A stretch of 64,000 nt of DNA from an uncultured Lachnospiraceae bacterium (GCA_910576975.1 CAJTJY010000006.1:1-64000), one strand, 5' to 3'. Positions 42,510 to 51,433 are shown, counted from the stretch's first letter. Notes: generated by a model from the letters alone, not told the origin. Numbers and translations are program-made.

Positions 42510-45500
42510 ACCTCTGCCGCTCCTCCTTATCTGCTTTATCGTCAAGCAGATTTTCAACTTTTTTCAATAGTTTCTGGTTGTTTTCTTCCAGCTTCGCTTC
42601 CAAATCGCCCGGCTGGTCCCCGTTCACAACGATTGTTGGGGAATTATGGATTTCAACATGGTTCGTGCGGTCATTGTTCATCACGCCCGCCCCTGCTGCC
42701 ACTGTTGGTGCTGTGTTCACGGTGCTTGCCGTCTGTACTCCTGCGCCGCCCACCGTTGGTGCTGCTGCCGCTGCGCTTGCTGCGCCCTGCGCCGCCATAA
42801 TGTCTTTTGTCTGCGCAGCCGTGAAGACCGTGCGCCCCGGTGCGTTCGTTATCAGTTCCGGTCCGGCTTCTCCTGCAATGAACGTGTCCGGCGTGTTCCT
42901 TGACCCTTTCGCCAGCATTGGTATCAACGGGATATTTATGCCCTTGCCGCCCAGACCGGGGACCCAATCTGGTATTTTCAGCTTGTTCAGCCCTCCGATA
43001 ATACCGTTTATAATGCTTATAATGCCGTTGACTGCGCCTTTCGCCACGGATTTTATCGCTTCCCAAATCCCGGAAAAGATTGACTTTATGCCGTCCCATG
43101 CTTGCCGCCAGTTCCCCGTGAATACGCCCGTTATAAAGGTTATCAGCCCTTGGAATACTTGCATTACTCCTTGCACTATCCCGCTTATCGCTTCCAGTGC
43201 GACCCCCAGAACGGAAGACAGAATTGAAGCAAGCGTTTGTATTACCGGGACAAGCGCATTTAACAGCTGCATGAACACTGGCAATATTGCGTCAATAATC
43301 GTCTGGAAAAGCGGAAGCAGCGTATTTATTACTTGCACCAGCACTGGCAAAACGCTGTTCACGATTGTTTGAATTACTGGCATTAGCTGGTTTAGCAGTT
43401 CAATGAACACTGGCAGGATTGCTTGTATAATCTGCATTACTACCGGGACCAGCGTATTTAATAGCTGAATTATGACCGGAAGCACGGCTTGCACAATCTG
43501 CATTACCAGCGGAAGCAGCATATTCACCAAATCAATAATGACTGGCAGGATTGATGTTATAATCTGCGTTATCACTGGTATAAGCTGCGCTATCAGTTCT
43601 GTTATTACTGGCAATACTGCCGTTATCAGCTGCCCCGCCACTTGAACGATTGCGGAAATCAGCTGCCCCAGCACTGGCAAAATCCCCGTTATCAGCTGCG
43701 CCAGCAACGGTGCTATCTGTGTTATCAGCTGCACAATCACCGGCAGGATACTTGTTGCCGCCGTTTGCAGTGTTGAAATCAGCGTTGGCAAAATCTGTTG
43801 AAGCGTTGAAAATAGGTCTGTTGATACCCCGGCAAACGCCGTCTTGAACGCTTCCCCCACCATTGTTATTGAAGCCCATATCTGGTCAAAAATCCGCAGC
43901 CCATCATCACCAAAAGTCTTTTGGATTTTCGCCCGTACATCCTCTAAATTGTTCGCCACATAGTAGATTGCCGCCCCTATCGCCGCAATGATTGCAACAA
44001 TGGGACCCACCTTTGTCACTATGCCGCCCGCCTTTGCCGCCACACCTCCCAACTGTTCTGCCGCCCGCAGTGCCTTGAAACTTTCAAACGCCGTCTTAAT
44101 TCCCAGAAATCCTTTCTTGATTTCCAGAAATCCCAGCTTCGTCCCCAGCCCTGCGACCCGCAGCCCCGCAAATGCCGCTGCTGCTTTCAGTGCCGTTTGC
44201 ACCGCTTTTGGGTTCTGCTGTGCAAACTCTGATACTTTTGTAACCACCCCAGCCACTTTGTCCGCTAAAGTTCCGACAACTGGCAAAAGCTGCTGTCCCA
44301 GCACCACTCCCAGATTGACTATGCTGTTCTTCGCCTTTTCCATCCTTGCGGCTGTTGTGTCTTCCATCTGTTCAAATGCCGCTTGCGTTGCCCCTATGCC
44401 GTCACTTGCCGCCAGCATATTTTCAACTTGTTCGTTGAAGCCCTCCACGCCGTCTGAAAGCAATGTGACCGCCGCTTTCCCTGCTTCTGCCGACCCAAAC
44501 ACATCCGCAAGGCTTTTCCCGCCTTTTGCAGCGTCTTCTTGCAGGATGTTCAATACTTCACTTAGGCTTTTACCCTCTGCCATAAGTTCCTTGAAGCCTT
44601 TTCCTGCTGCCGCCCGCAATGCCTTGTCAGCTGTTGTCCCGGATTTCCCTAGTTCGTTCAACATACTGTTCATGTATGTTGTTGACTCTGCGGCTGCAAT
44701 ACCTTTGCTTGTCATGATTGCATATCCAGCCGTTATTTGTTCCAGTGCAACGCCGTTCGACTTCGCCGTTGGGATAATCTTGCCCATTACAGAAGACAAT
44801 TCCGCAACGGTCACTTTTCCTTTGTTCTGCGTCTGGATTAGCATATCCGACACTCTGCCGACTTCATCCGCTTCAAGCCCGTATGCGTTCAAAATCGTTG
44901 TCAGCACATCCAGCGTCTGTGCGCTTTCCGCAAAACCCGCCTTTGCAAGTTTCGTGGAATATGCGACAAAATTCACTGCGTCCGCTGTGTCCTGCCCCGC
45001 TGAAATCGCATTATATACATCATCCGCAAGCGCAGTGGCTGCAATGCCCGTGCTGTTCGACAATGCCATGATTTCTTTTGACATTGTTTCCATTGGCACT
45101 TTCGTTCCGTCCGCAATCGTCCCCACTTTTGCCAGTGCGGTTTCATAGTCCATTGCGGCTTTTACCGGTCCCGCATACACCGCAGCCGCAACGCCGCCTA
45201 TTACCCCCAGCGTCCCCGCAAGCTGCGCCTTTGTCTGCCCTATGCTTTCCTTGACTTTCTGCTGTTCTTCATTCAGTCTTTGCAGCCTTTCTTGTGAAGA
45301 CTTTAGGTTATCATAGGATTTCTGCAAGCGTTCATTTTCATCAGCTAAATTGCCCGTGTCCACTCCTGCTTCGTTCAGTTCTTCTCGCAGTTTATTTAAT
45401 TTTTCAGCTTGCTCTTCCAATTTGGCAGTGGTCTGTTGTATCTGGCTTTCGTTCCGTTCAAGTTTCCGGCGCAGTGCTTCCGTTGGTTCGCCCGTTTCCC

Positions 45501-45744
45501 TCAATTCCTGCTGCAAGCGTTCATGTTCTTCTATTAACTCCCGCAGTTTGTCGTTATTTTTAGTTATTTCTACTCGCTGTTTAGCGTAGCTGTCTAATTT
45601 TGATTGTGTGGAATTAAGTTCTTTTAGGCTGTCCCGCAGCTGCTTCTGGGTGTCAATGGCTTGCTTGAAAGTGTTCTTGAAGTCACCGCCCAGCGTGGCT
45701 TTCAGCTTGAAAAGCAGTTCAAATTCTTTCTGTGACCCTGCCAA
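42502..45744 (-). CDS. Tail tape measure protein
   Basis: The start is TTG 45744 behind GGGAGGTGAAAG. The 1080-residue protein opens with a coiled coil (about 20-180), continues with the TP901-type tape-measure domain (about 195-450: N-S-T-G-I-A-A-T-A-L, K-G-I-A-A-A-E-S), a hydrophobic segment near 600, a strictly periodic 11-residue repeat region (about 666-841), and an Ala/Gly-rich end. The residue count suggests a tail of roughly 160 nm by the usual 1.5 A per residue rule. It follows the frameshifted chaperone gene as expected. Confidence 0.94.
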   Translation of the reverse strand: MAGSQKEFELLFKLKATLGGDFKNTFKQAIDTQKQLRDSLKELNSTQSKLDSYAKQRVEITKNNDKLRELIEEHERLQQELRETGEPTEALRRKLERNESQIQQTTAKLEEQAEKLNKLREELNEAGVDTGNLADENERLQKSYDNLKSSQERLQRLNEEQQKVKESIGQTKAQLAGTLGVIGGVAAAVYAGPVKAAMDYETALAKVGTIADGTKVPMETMSKEIMALSNSTGIAATALADDVYNAISAGQDTADAVNFVAYSTKLAKAGFAESAQTLDVLTTILNAYGLEADEVGRVSDMLIQTQNKGKVTVAELSSVMGKIIPTAKSNGVALEQITAGYAIMTSKGIAAAESTTYMNSMLNELGKSGTTADKALRAAAGKGFKELMAEGKSLSEVLNILQEDAAKGGKSLADVFGSAEAGKAAVTLLSDGVEGFNEQVENMLAASDGIGATQAAFEQMEDTTAARMEKAKNSIVNLGVVLGQQLLPVVGTLADKVAGVVTKVSEFAQQNPKAVQTALKAAAAFAGLRVAGLGTKLGFLEIKKGFLGIKTAFESFKALRAAEQLGGVAAKAGGIVTKVGPIVAIIAAIGAAIYYVANNLEDVRAKIQKTFGDDGLRIFDQIWASITMVGEAFKTAFAGVSTDLFSTLQQILPTLISTLQTAATSILPVIVQLITQIAPLLAQLITGILPVLGQLISAIVQVAGQLITAVLPVITELIAQLIPVITQIITSILPVIIDLVNMLLPLVMQIVQAVLPVIIQLLNTLVPVVMQIIQAILPVFIELLNQLMPVIQTIVNSVLPVLVQVINTLLPLFQTIIDAILPVFMQLLNALVPVIQTLASILSSVLGVALEAISGIVQGVMQVFQGLITFITGVFTGNWRQAWDGIKSIFSGIWEAIKSVAKGAVNGIISIINGIIGGLNKLKIPDWVPGLGGKGINIPLIPMLAKGSRNTPDTFIAGEAGPELITNAPGRTVFTAAQTKDIMAAQGAASAAAAAPTVGGAGVQTASTVNTAPTVAAGAGVMNNDRTNHVEIHNSPTIVVNGDQPGDLEAKLEENNQKLLKKVENLLDDKADKEERQRYD
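43222..43749 (-). repeat. Sixteen in-frame 33-bp repeats in the tape measure gene
   Basis: The protein reads as sixteen consecutive 11-residue units of the form hydrophobic-L-P-V-hydrophobic-x-Q-L-I-x-x (for example I-L-P-V-I-V-Q-L-I-T-Q). Pro at position 3 occurs in 15 of 16 units. DNA copies are diverged, so the period is held by selection on the protein. Adding or losing units would change tail length in steps. Confidence 0.85.
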
Positions 45745-45758
45745 CTGCTTTCACCTCC

Positions 45759-45986
45759 CTACTGCTTCCCTTTCCGTTCTTTTTCTTCCTCCGCTTCCAC
45801 TTCGTTCATGCTGTCAATCCAGCGGAACAATTCACGGATGGTCATTTTCATAAAAAACGGAATGGGCGTATGTGAAGCCCTTGACATTTTATAAATCTGC
45901 TTTCGCAGGAAATTTGCCGGGTTCTTTATTTCATAGATTGACCCGTCCGGGGCTTTCGCTCTGGTCAGCCCATATTGATTAAAAAA
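45759..45986 (-). other. -1 frameshift extension of the tail assembly chaperone
   Basis: The slippery heptamer T-TTT-TTA lies at 45986-45980 in the right phase (A-A-T, T-T-T, T-T-A codons) seven codons before the zero-frame stop. From there the -1 frame is open for 73 codons (N-Q-Y-G-L-T-R-A-K-A to E-R-K-G-K-Q) and stops at 45761-45759 just before the tape measure ribosome-binding site. No separate ribosome-binding site leads into it. This is the gpG/gpGT or E/E' arrangement. Confidence 0.85.
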
Positions 45987-46363
45987 TTTCTTGCTTTATT
46001 CTTGATAGCCATATAGTCACGGATGGGAAGCCGTCTGATTGCGTCAGCCGGGATTTTTGCCGCCCTCGCCGCAAGCATTGACTGGAAAGCGGAAGAAATT
46101 TCCGGGGTGAGAACATACTTGTTCTGGTCCTGCAATTCTTCTTCAATCGCTTCAATATCTTCCCCGCATAATTTTCCAAAATAGAATATAAGTTCCTTGT
46201 ATTTCTGCCCCTCAATTTCTACTGGTTCGGAAAACTTATGCACATAGGTGTCGCTTCCCTCCTTTTTTTGTTTCTTGTCCTCCATGTTGACCACCCCCGT
46301 TTTCTTTGCTTCTTCCATTTCTTTTTCAAAATCCTCCTGATTAGTTGCTTTGTTTTCTTCCAT
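45965..46363 (-). CDS. Tail assembly chaperone
   Basis: The start is ATG 46363 behind AAGGAGGAAGAAC. The 132-residue acidic protein has an unstructured charged N-terminus (1-45) and a helical core with Y-K-E-L-I-F-Y-F-G-K-L-C-G-E-D-I and I-R-R-L-P-I-R-D-Y, the Mu gp41/P2 gpE-like chaperone type. The longer form is produced through the -1 frameshift near its end. Both forms should coat the tape measure before tube polymerisation. Confidence 0.85.
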   Translation of the reverse strand: MEENKATNQEDFEKEMEEAKKTGVVNMEDKKQKKEGSDTYVHKFSEPVEIEGQKYKELIFYFGKLCGEDIEAIEEELQDQNKYVLTPEISSAFQSMLAARAAKIPADAIRRLPIRDYMAIKNKARNFLINMG

Positions 46364-46404
46364 CTGTTCTTCCTCCTTAAATTTTTGTATCAAAAAAGCA
46401 ACCG

Positions 46405-47052
46405 CTATGGCTGCTTTTTGTTCTGAAATCTTATTGGCGTGGATAATGCCTTTTCTGCGCTCCATCCTAATTTGTTAATTCTGTCACTCAATACCCGTCT
46501 TTTTATTCCTGTAATTTCTGCCCATTCCGCTATGCTCTTTGTCTCTCCTTGAAACGTCAAACAATGGTTTTGGCGTGTATTGATATTCTGTTCTTTTTTT
46601 GTTGCCCATCTGCAATTATCTGGATAATACCCCTTGTTATTATCTTTTCTTTCAATCGTCAGATTTTCGGCGTACCCATTCTCGATAGCCCATTTTTCAA
46701 ATACTCTAAAATCCTCTTTCCACGCCCTGCATACTGTAATCCCTCTTTCTCCGTAATCCCTATATCTCGGATTATTTGCATTTGTCGTTCTCTGTATCAT
46801 GTTTCTCCAAATTCCGTATAGGCGTGTTTCAGTCATTCCATGCTTAGTGTTTCGCTGTGACAGCCTTTCTTTCCTAATACATCCGCAGCTTTCGCTTGAA
46901 TGGTTTCGCAAGTTGCTTGATTGGACAATTTTTCTTTTTCCACATTTGCACTCGCATAGCCACGTTGTCTGCCCGCTTTTCGTATTCAGGGAACGCTCAA
47001 TTACTTTCCAGTAGCCAAATTTCCGCCCCGACAAATCAATTAGACTTGACAT
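46405..47052 (-). CDS. HNH-type homing endonuclease-like protein
   Basis: A 215-residue protein of a common phage/bacterial free-standing nuclease type. An early zinc-ribbon-like part (C-E-C-K-C-G and C-G-C-I-R-K) is followed by the nuclease-like core: L-Y-G-I-W-R-N-M, Y-R-D-Y-G-E-R-G-I-T-V-C, L-T-I-E-R-K-D-N-N-K-G-Y, N-C-R-W-A-T. The C-terminal 60 residues look like a DNA-binding repeat (I-A-E-W-A-E-I-T-G-I). It sits as an insertion between tube and chaperone genes, in lower-GC DNA than the flanks, as expected for a mobile intergenic nuclease. Confidence 0.85.
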   Translation of the reverse strand: MSSLIDLSGRKFGYWKVIERSLNTKSGQTTWLCECKCGKRKIVQSSNLRNHSSESCGCIRKERLSQRNTKHGMTETRLYGIWRNMIQRTTNANNPRYRDYGERGITVCRAWKEDFRVFEKWAIENGYAENLTIERKDNNKGYYPDNCRWATKKEQNINTRQNHCLTFQGETKSIAEWAEITGIKRRVLSDRINKLGWSAEKALSTPIRFQNKKQP

Positions 47053-47338
47053 TTTTCATCATCCCCACTTTGTATCTGGTCAATGCTATCTCCCTTGTGT
47101 ACTCGGAAAGATAACTTTTATCTCTCCACCATGCAGCACAAGCACCCAAAATCCTTTTTAACTCATTTTCGCTTAACCATTTCTTTATTCTGTCGTATCC
47201 TACATCATATCTGCTTGTCAAATTCAATGCTACCGTTTGCCTTATATACCACTGGTCAATGCTTGTCGCTGTTATATAATATTTATTGTACAATTCATGC
47301 TTTTCCGCTTTTGTCGGAAACTCAATAATTTTAGCCAT
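47036..47338 (-). CDS. Hypothetical protein of the HNH cassette
   Basis: From ATG 47338 (M-A-K-I-I-E-F-P-T-K) behind ATAGGAGGATTTT, 100 residues, mostly helical with many aromatic residues (W-Y-I-R-Q, A-A-W-W-R-D-K-S-Y). It overlaps the nuclease gene start by 17 nt, so both probably arrived together. Family not recognised; low-GC like its partner. Confidence 0.65.
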   Translation of the reverse strand: MAKIIEFPTKAEKHELYNKYYITATSIDQWYIRQTVALNLTSRYDVGYDRIKKWLSENELKRILGACAAWWRDKSYLSEYTREIALTRYKVGMMKNVKSN

Positions 47339-47467
47339 AAAAATCCTCCTATGAAAATCCTTGAATTTCCACAAGAGGTATGATAGAATATGGCTATCAG
47401 CCCCCTTGTGGAGTTGGTGACAACAGAGCGTTGATTGACTTTTGCGGAGCGTCAACGCTCTATTTTG

Positions 47468-47629
47468 TTATTTTGTTATTTTGTTGTATACTTCTCTAAT
47501 TCCCTCCCTTATAATGTCTGCCCTGCTTCTTCCCGTTTCCCTGCAACAATATTCAAGAATTTCAATATCTTCATCCGACATCCTTATTCTTGTTTCGTGA
47601 GTTTTGGGATTGTCCGTGGGTCTTCCCAT
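47468..47629 (-). CDS. Small ribbon-helix-helix protein of the HNH cassette
   Basis: A 53-residue protein: a basic start M-G-R-P-T-D-N-P, a strand T-R-I-R-M-S, then helices D-E-D-I-E-I-L-E-Y-C-C-R-E and S-R-A-D-I-I-R-E-G-I, a clear CopG/Arc-type fold. The ribosome-binding site is weak (an A-rich stretch). The product probably regulates the small cassette of nuclease and partner, or the surrounding late transcription. Too short for standard ORF cut-offs and easily missed. Confidence 0.75.
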   Translation of the reverse strand: MGRPTDNPKTHETRIRMSDEDIEILEYCCRETGRSRADIIREGIREVYNKITK

Positions 47630-47739
47630 TTTCTTTTTTTCTATGGTTCATCACCCCTTGTCATTTTAGCTTGAAAATGATACTATAAGCTTTGTAGATT
47701 GGGCGGTGGCAAGCCCGCCCTTTCTGCTTTCGCTTAATT

Positions 47740-47922
47740 CTACTTTTTCATTGCAAGGTCTTCTGTCACAATCCCTAACGCTTCAAGCTTTGCCTTTGTT
47801 GCCTTTATCTGATAGTCGATTTCGCTTTCCCTATCATTTGCCGCCTTTATCCTTTGCAGATTAGTAAATGTGTCAATCAACAGTGTTGCTTGTTCTTTTT
47901 CTGTCATTTCTAATACCTCCAT
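47740..47922 (-). CDS. Small hypothetical protein after the tail tube gene
   Basis: A 60-residue, fully helical, charged protein from ATG 47922 behind AAAGGAGATTAAAA. The pattern (A-N-D-R-E-S-E-I-D-Y-Q-I-K-A-T-K) suggests a coiled-coil hairpin. It is followed by the HNH cassette. Family not recognised. Confidence 0.6.
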   Translation of the reverse strand: MEVLEMTEKEQATLLIDTFTNLQRIKAANDRESEIDYQIKATKAKLEALGIVTEDLAMKK

Positions 47923-48019
47923 TTTTTAATCTCCTTTCCGCTAAGAGCTTGCCCCCTTAACTGTAATTACATTATAACTTTTGTGTCACCAAAAGTCAAG
48001 AGGTATTTTATTTTTTACA

Positions 48020-48538
48020 TCATTTTCCTAATGCCTTACGGACATCGGCTAAATAATCATACCCATTGATAATGCAGATGAAATTCAGCGGGTCAACCTC
48101 TGTCACTTTCTCGCCGTCCATATACATTGCGTAATACTGCGTTGCATATTCTCCGCTTACGTCTGCCGTGGAAGCCGCTGCGACCTTTCCCAGTGCCGTC
48201 TTCTTCGGTTTTACCCTCATAATGTGCTTTACCCCGGTAATTGTCGTTTCGCTTGTGCGGTTGTTCATCTGCTGCTGGGCAACCCTCAAATCCAGCTTGT
48301 GCGTCCTCGGTTCTAACAGACGGACAGCCGCTTTGCAGACCGTGCGGAAATTCAGCGTGGTTGTCATTGCCGACAAATGACCGATTATGATTTCCTCGAC
48401 ATTCCCGGCAATCCCTGCCCCGCTCATTTCCTCTGCCAGATATTCAAGGTCCGGCAGCGTTGCTTCTGCCATTCCCAGATACTCGTTTGCGTCCTCGTAG
48501 ACTGCAAAATTGACAACTAATTCATCAATCTTTGCCAT
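48020..48538 (-). CDS. Major tail tube protein
   Basis: A 172-residue protein starting at ATG 48538 behind AAAGGAGGGATG, directly after the sheath gene as in P2 (FI/FII) and Mu. It is beta-rich, with G-V-K-H-I-M-R-V-K-P-K and Y-Y-A-M-Y-M-D-G-E-K-V-T-E, consistent with the FII-like tube. The tube forms the channel through which DNA passes. Confidence 0.87.
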   Translation of the reverse strand: MAKIDELVVNFAVYEDANEYLGMAEATLPDLEYLAEEMSGAGIAGNVEEIIIGHLSAMTTTLNFRTVCKAAVRLLEPRTHKLDLRVAQQQMNNRTSETTITGVKHIMRVKPKKTALGKVAAASTADVSGEYATQYYAMYMDGEKVTEVDPLNFICIINGYDYLADVRKALGK

Positions 48539-48553
48539 TGCTTCATCCCTCCT

Positions 48554-49990
48554 TTACGCCGCCATAAGTGCTTCCAGATATGACAAATCATATTCAAGCA
48601 CAAATTCCAGCTGCTGCAACGGGCTGGGCGGTGTCAGATAGACGTGGAATTTCACATGACCCGCCATCAGTGCCGTGGTTGTGTTCTCGTTCTCGTTCAT
48701 TTCCACCCTGCCGCCCAGTATCTTTTCATCAGCCGTCAGACCGTTCAGCCAGTCATTGACCCCCTGCAAGATAGCGTCAATCAGCCGTCTTGTCAGCTTT
48801 CTGTCAACATACGACCAGTAGGAAAGAATGGTTGTCTTTGCCACCCAGCGGAACATTCTATTGATGCAATAGAAATAGTCTGCCGGGTCAGTGTTCGCAG
48901 GATAACAAGCCGTATAATTCCCCCAGCTTACAAAACCATTGTAGAAATTCAACGCCGTCACAACGCCGTTTTCATTCAGATAGTTTGCGTTCTGCAAATC
49001 CTGCGTCACTTCTTCGCCGCTTGCCACAACCATTCTGTCAGCCTGCAAGGACTTGTTGGAAGCGCTTTCGCACGGCGTACCGCCGCCCAAATCTTCCTCG
49101 TTGTCCGTTGCGCTCATGCTGCCCGCAAGCTGCGTGGAAAGATTGAAGACCCTGCTGCCCAGCGCAACTTTGGGGAAGCATACAATTTCCATTTCTTTCA
49201 TGAAGTTCTTCTTTTTCTTCCACTCCGGCACTTTGCTATAATGCGTTGCCCCGGTTTCCTCCGTGGTGTCCACATCCAGAATTGCAACGGCTTCAAAAAG
49301 CCCGTTGATATTCTCCGCTTTTGCCGCCATGACTGCTGCCACTTCCTGGTCATGTGACCAATTCGGACACAATATAATGTCCGGGACCGTTGTATATTTC
49401 GGGAAGCAGCTGTCAATCAGTTCCAGCCCGGTTGTCTTGTGCGTTGCCACACTGTAACCGCCGATAATATCGTCTTTATCAATCTGGGACGGGTCAACAA
49501 CGCTATACCCCACTTCCACCGCTTCCGTCTGCGGTGTTTCCCCCAGAAACTCAATGACGCAGTTATCGTCATTATAGAACGTGTCAAAGTCCGTCCCTGC
49601 TTCCTTTCCCGTCACCTTGATTGTGTCCGCAATCGTTTCAAGCGGAAGCAAAATCTGGTTTTCCTCCGGGGTCATGCTTTTTGGCGAAACTGCCGTCTTG
49701 TGCTTCGTAGGGTCAAGCACATTGACCATGAAGACGGGGCTGGTCTTGTAAAGCTGGAACGCAGAATATATTTCTTCGCAAAGACTGTATTTCTTCCAAT
49801 CGTCAGAATATCCCAGCTGCTGCACCGCTTCTGCGTAGTTCTGCGCCATTATAACTTCATTCACCTTGCCGCCCACCATCTGCACCGGGGCTGTCCCTAC
49901 CACAAAATGAACGCCGGAAGCCGCCACAACGGGCGTGGAAATGCTGGTTGCCTTTTTCCCCGTGCTTACTCCGTGTGTAATCTGTGCCAT
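48554..49990 (-). CDS. Tail sheath protein
   Basis: The start is ATG 49990 (M-A-Q-I-T-H-G-V) behind AAAGGAGGTATAAGG; an upstream extension of the frame lacks a site. The 478-residue protein is a sheath of the P2 FI/Mu L type, with P-N-W-S-H-D-Q-E-V-A near residue 205 and the C-terminal sheath-interaction region R-R-L-I-D-A-I-L-Q-G-V-N-D-W-L near 410. It shows the phage has a contractile tail. Confidence 0.93.
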   Translation of the reverse strand: MAQITHGVSTGKKATSISTPVVAASGVHFVVGTAPVQMVGGKVNEVIMAQNYAEAVQQLGYSDDWKKYSLCEEIYSAFQLYKTSPVFMVNVLDPTKHKTAVSPKSMTPEENQILLPLETIADTIKVTGKEAGTDFDTFYNDDNCVIEFLGETPQTEAVEVGYSVVDPSQIDKDDIIGGYSVATHKTTGLELIDSCFPKYTTVPDIILCPNWSHDQEVAAVMAAKAENINGLFEAVAILDVDTTEETGATHYSKVPEWKKKKNFMKEMEIVCFPKVALGSRVFNLSTQLAGSMSATDNEEDLGGGTPCESASNKSLQADRMVVASGEEVTQDLQNANYLNENGVVTALNFYNGFVSWGNYTACYPANTDPADYFYCINRMFRWVAKTTILSYWSYVDRKLTRRLIDAILQGVNDWLNGLTADEKILGGRVEMNENENTTTALMAGHVKFHVYLTPPSPLQQLEFVLEYDLSYLEALMAA

Positions 49991-49994
49991 TTCC

Positions 49995-50390
49995 TTATAC
50001 CTCCTTTCCCAGCATTGCGGAAGCAGCGGAAGCAATGTCTGAATAATACTTGTTCAGAATGTTTCCTGCCGTCCGCACCTTGTCTTTCTTTTCTGCCAGC
50101 CCTGCGACCGGGACAAGCAGCTTTTCCACCAGCGGGAATTTTTCAAGCACTGCTTCCAGTTCTTTCTTGATTTCTTCCCGTGTCCCCTCGAAAATGCTGT
50201 TGCTTTTCAGCATTGCTTTCGGCAGGGACGGTCCTATATAAATCAGCTTCACCGTGTCCGGCTCATTATCTGCCGTCTGTGGCTGCGTCTGCGCCCCATT
50301 CCCGGCTTTTTCTGCTTCAATGGTAGATTTATCTACCCCCGCCGCCTTTTCGCTCTCTGCGGCTGCTGTGGCGTTCTTCTTTACTGCCAT
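49995..50390 (-). CDS. Hypothetical protein before the sheath gene
   Basis: From ATG 50390 (M-A-V-K-K-N-A-T), after CAGGAAAT, 131 residues. The first 50 are low-complexity Ala/Glu/Lys; the rest (V-K-L-I-Y-I-G-P-S-L-P, F-E-G-T-R-E-E-I-K-K-E-L) is a compact domain common in this position of Firmicutes contractile prophages. Probably a small head-tail connector accessory; no proven role. Confidence 0.7.
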   Translation of the reverse strand: MAVKKNATAAAESEKAAGVDKSTIEAEKAGNGAQTQPQTADNEPDTVKLIYIGPSLPKAMLKSNSIFEGTREEIKKELEAVLEKFPLVEKLLVPVAGLAEKKDKVRTAGNILNKYYSDIASAASAMLGKEV

Positions 50391-50869
50391 ATTTCCTGCA
50401 CCTCTCTTTCGATACTCGGTATGCTCCATATTGTCATGATTTCCCCCATGTAATATGGGGGCGTTGTGTCTTGGTATATGATGTACTCGAACGGATATTC
50501 AAGGCAGAAACGCCCGCCGATTATGTGCTGCTTCTGCAAGCGTTCCCTTATCCGCAAAATAAGGTTCAGCAATGCCAGCTGTCCCTGCTGCCCGTCCTGT
50601 GAATATGTGGCAATTATCATGCGCACCCGCACTTCACTTGATTTCGGCTGGTGTTCCTCCTTTTCGTCTGCCCCGGTCAGCACTTTCAGCAAGATATACG
50701 GTATCTGCTGCGTGTTATCGTCCTTTTCCGGCAGTCCCAGCTTGTAGACCTTTGCCGCCCTCTCTTTCTCCGTTGCAGGTCCCGTCCGCACTTTCACTTC
50801 AAGCAATATGTCTTTCGTGTTTTCCTCAATGAATTTCTGTAAATCATCCAGCAATATGATTGGTGTCAT
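50381..50869 (-). CDS. Tail completion or neck protein
   Basis: A 162-residue protein with a helical start (I-I-L-L-D-D-L-Q-K-F-I-E-E-N) and beta-rich remainder (P-Y-I-L-L-K-V-L-T-G, E-V-R-V-R-M-I-I-A-T-Y). Size and location after the gpZ-like protein match a tail terminator or neck protein. It overlaps the downstream start by 10 nt. Confidence 0.7.
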   Translation of the reverse strand: MTPIILLDDLQKFIEENTKDILLEVKVRTGPATEKERAAKVYKLGLPEKDDNTQQIPYILLKVLTGADEKEEHQPKSSEVRVRMIIATYSQDGQQGQLALLNLILRIRERLQKQHIIGGRFCLEYPFEYIIYQDTTPPYYMGEIMTIWSIPSIEREVQEIWQ

Positions 50870-50872
50870 GCC

Positions 50873-51433
50873 CTACCCTCCGTAACCGTTCAAAATGCGT
50901 TCAATTTCATGGTTCAAGCGTTCGTCAACCTTTTCTTGCGCTTCCTGCGTCAGCTGGTCCATAATGACTTCATTCTGCACCATCTGCGCCGCTGAAAGCC
51001 CCATCTTTTCTTCAATGGGCAGCCGCCTTGATGTAATGCGCTCAAAAATGCCAGTATGCCCGCTTTCCATCTTTGCAATAAATGCGCTTTCAAAGACTGC
51101 GCCGCCGCCTTTCATTACCCCTGCCCGCACTTTCTTTCCCGTTCCGGGCGTCTTCGGTGTCACTTGGAATTTGTAAAGCGGTATCTTCACGCCGGAAAAT
51201 GAAATATAGCCAGCAAGATTTCCCGTGCTGGCTTTCTGCGCCCGTGTCTTGGTTGCTTCGTTCAGCGCACTTTGCTTTACTGCATACACCTTTTTCACTT
51301 GCTTAAATGCTTGCGTCTTCGTGTGGCTCAATCCCCGGTTGATAGCAGCTGAAAAAGCCCGTTCCGCACCTTTTGGGATGCCCGCCAGCAATGCTTGCGT
51401 CCTCTCTATGGTTTCAGAAGTTATTTCTATCAT
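50873..51433 (-). CDS. Minor tail protein Z-like
   Basis: The start is ATG 51433, overlapping the previous stop (ATGA). The 186-residue protein shows the gpZ-type pattern: A-F-S-A-A-I-N-R-G-L early, V-K-K-V-Y-A-V-K-Q-S-A-L, then beta-rich F-S-G-V-K-I-P-L and G-H-T-G-I-F-E-R. By homology to lambda Z it helps head-tail joining or tail completion. Confidence 0.85.
   Translation of the reverse strand: MIEITSETIERTQALLAGIPKGAERAFSAAINRGLSHTKTQAFKQVKKVYAVKQSALNEATKTRAQKASTGNLAGYISFSGVKIPLYKFQVTPKTPGTGKKVRAGVMKGGGAVFESAFIAKMESGHTGIFERITSRRLPIEEKMGLSAAQMVQNEVIMDQLTQEAQEKVDERLNHEIERILNGYGG

Noticed and set aside
43222..43749. 33-bp periodicity as CRISPR or satellite DNA
   Set aside because: The units are diverged in DNA, have no spacers and keep one reading frame inside an intact tape measure gene.
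43988..45148. 386-codon plus-strand ORF opposite the tape measure gene
   Set aside because: Mirror frame of a GC-rich, alanine-rich coding region; no start signal, Ser/Pro/Phe-rich composition typical of an antisense shadow.
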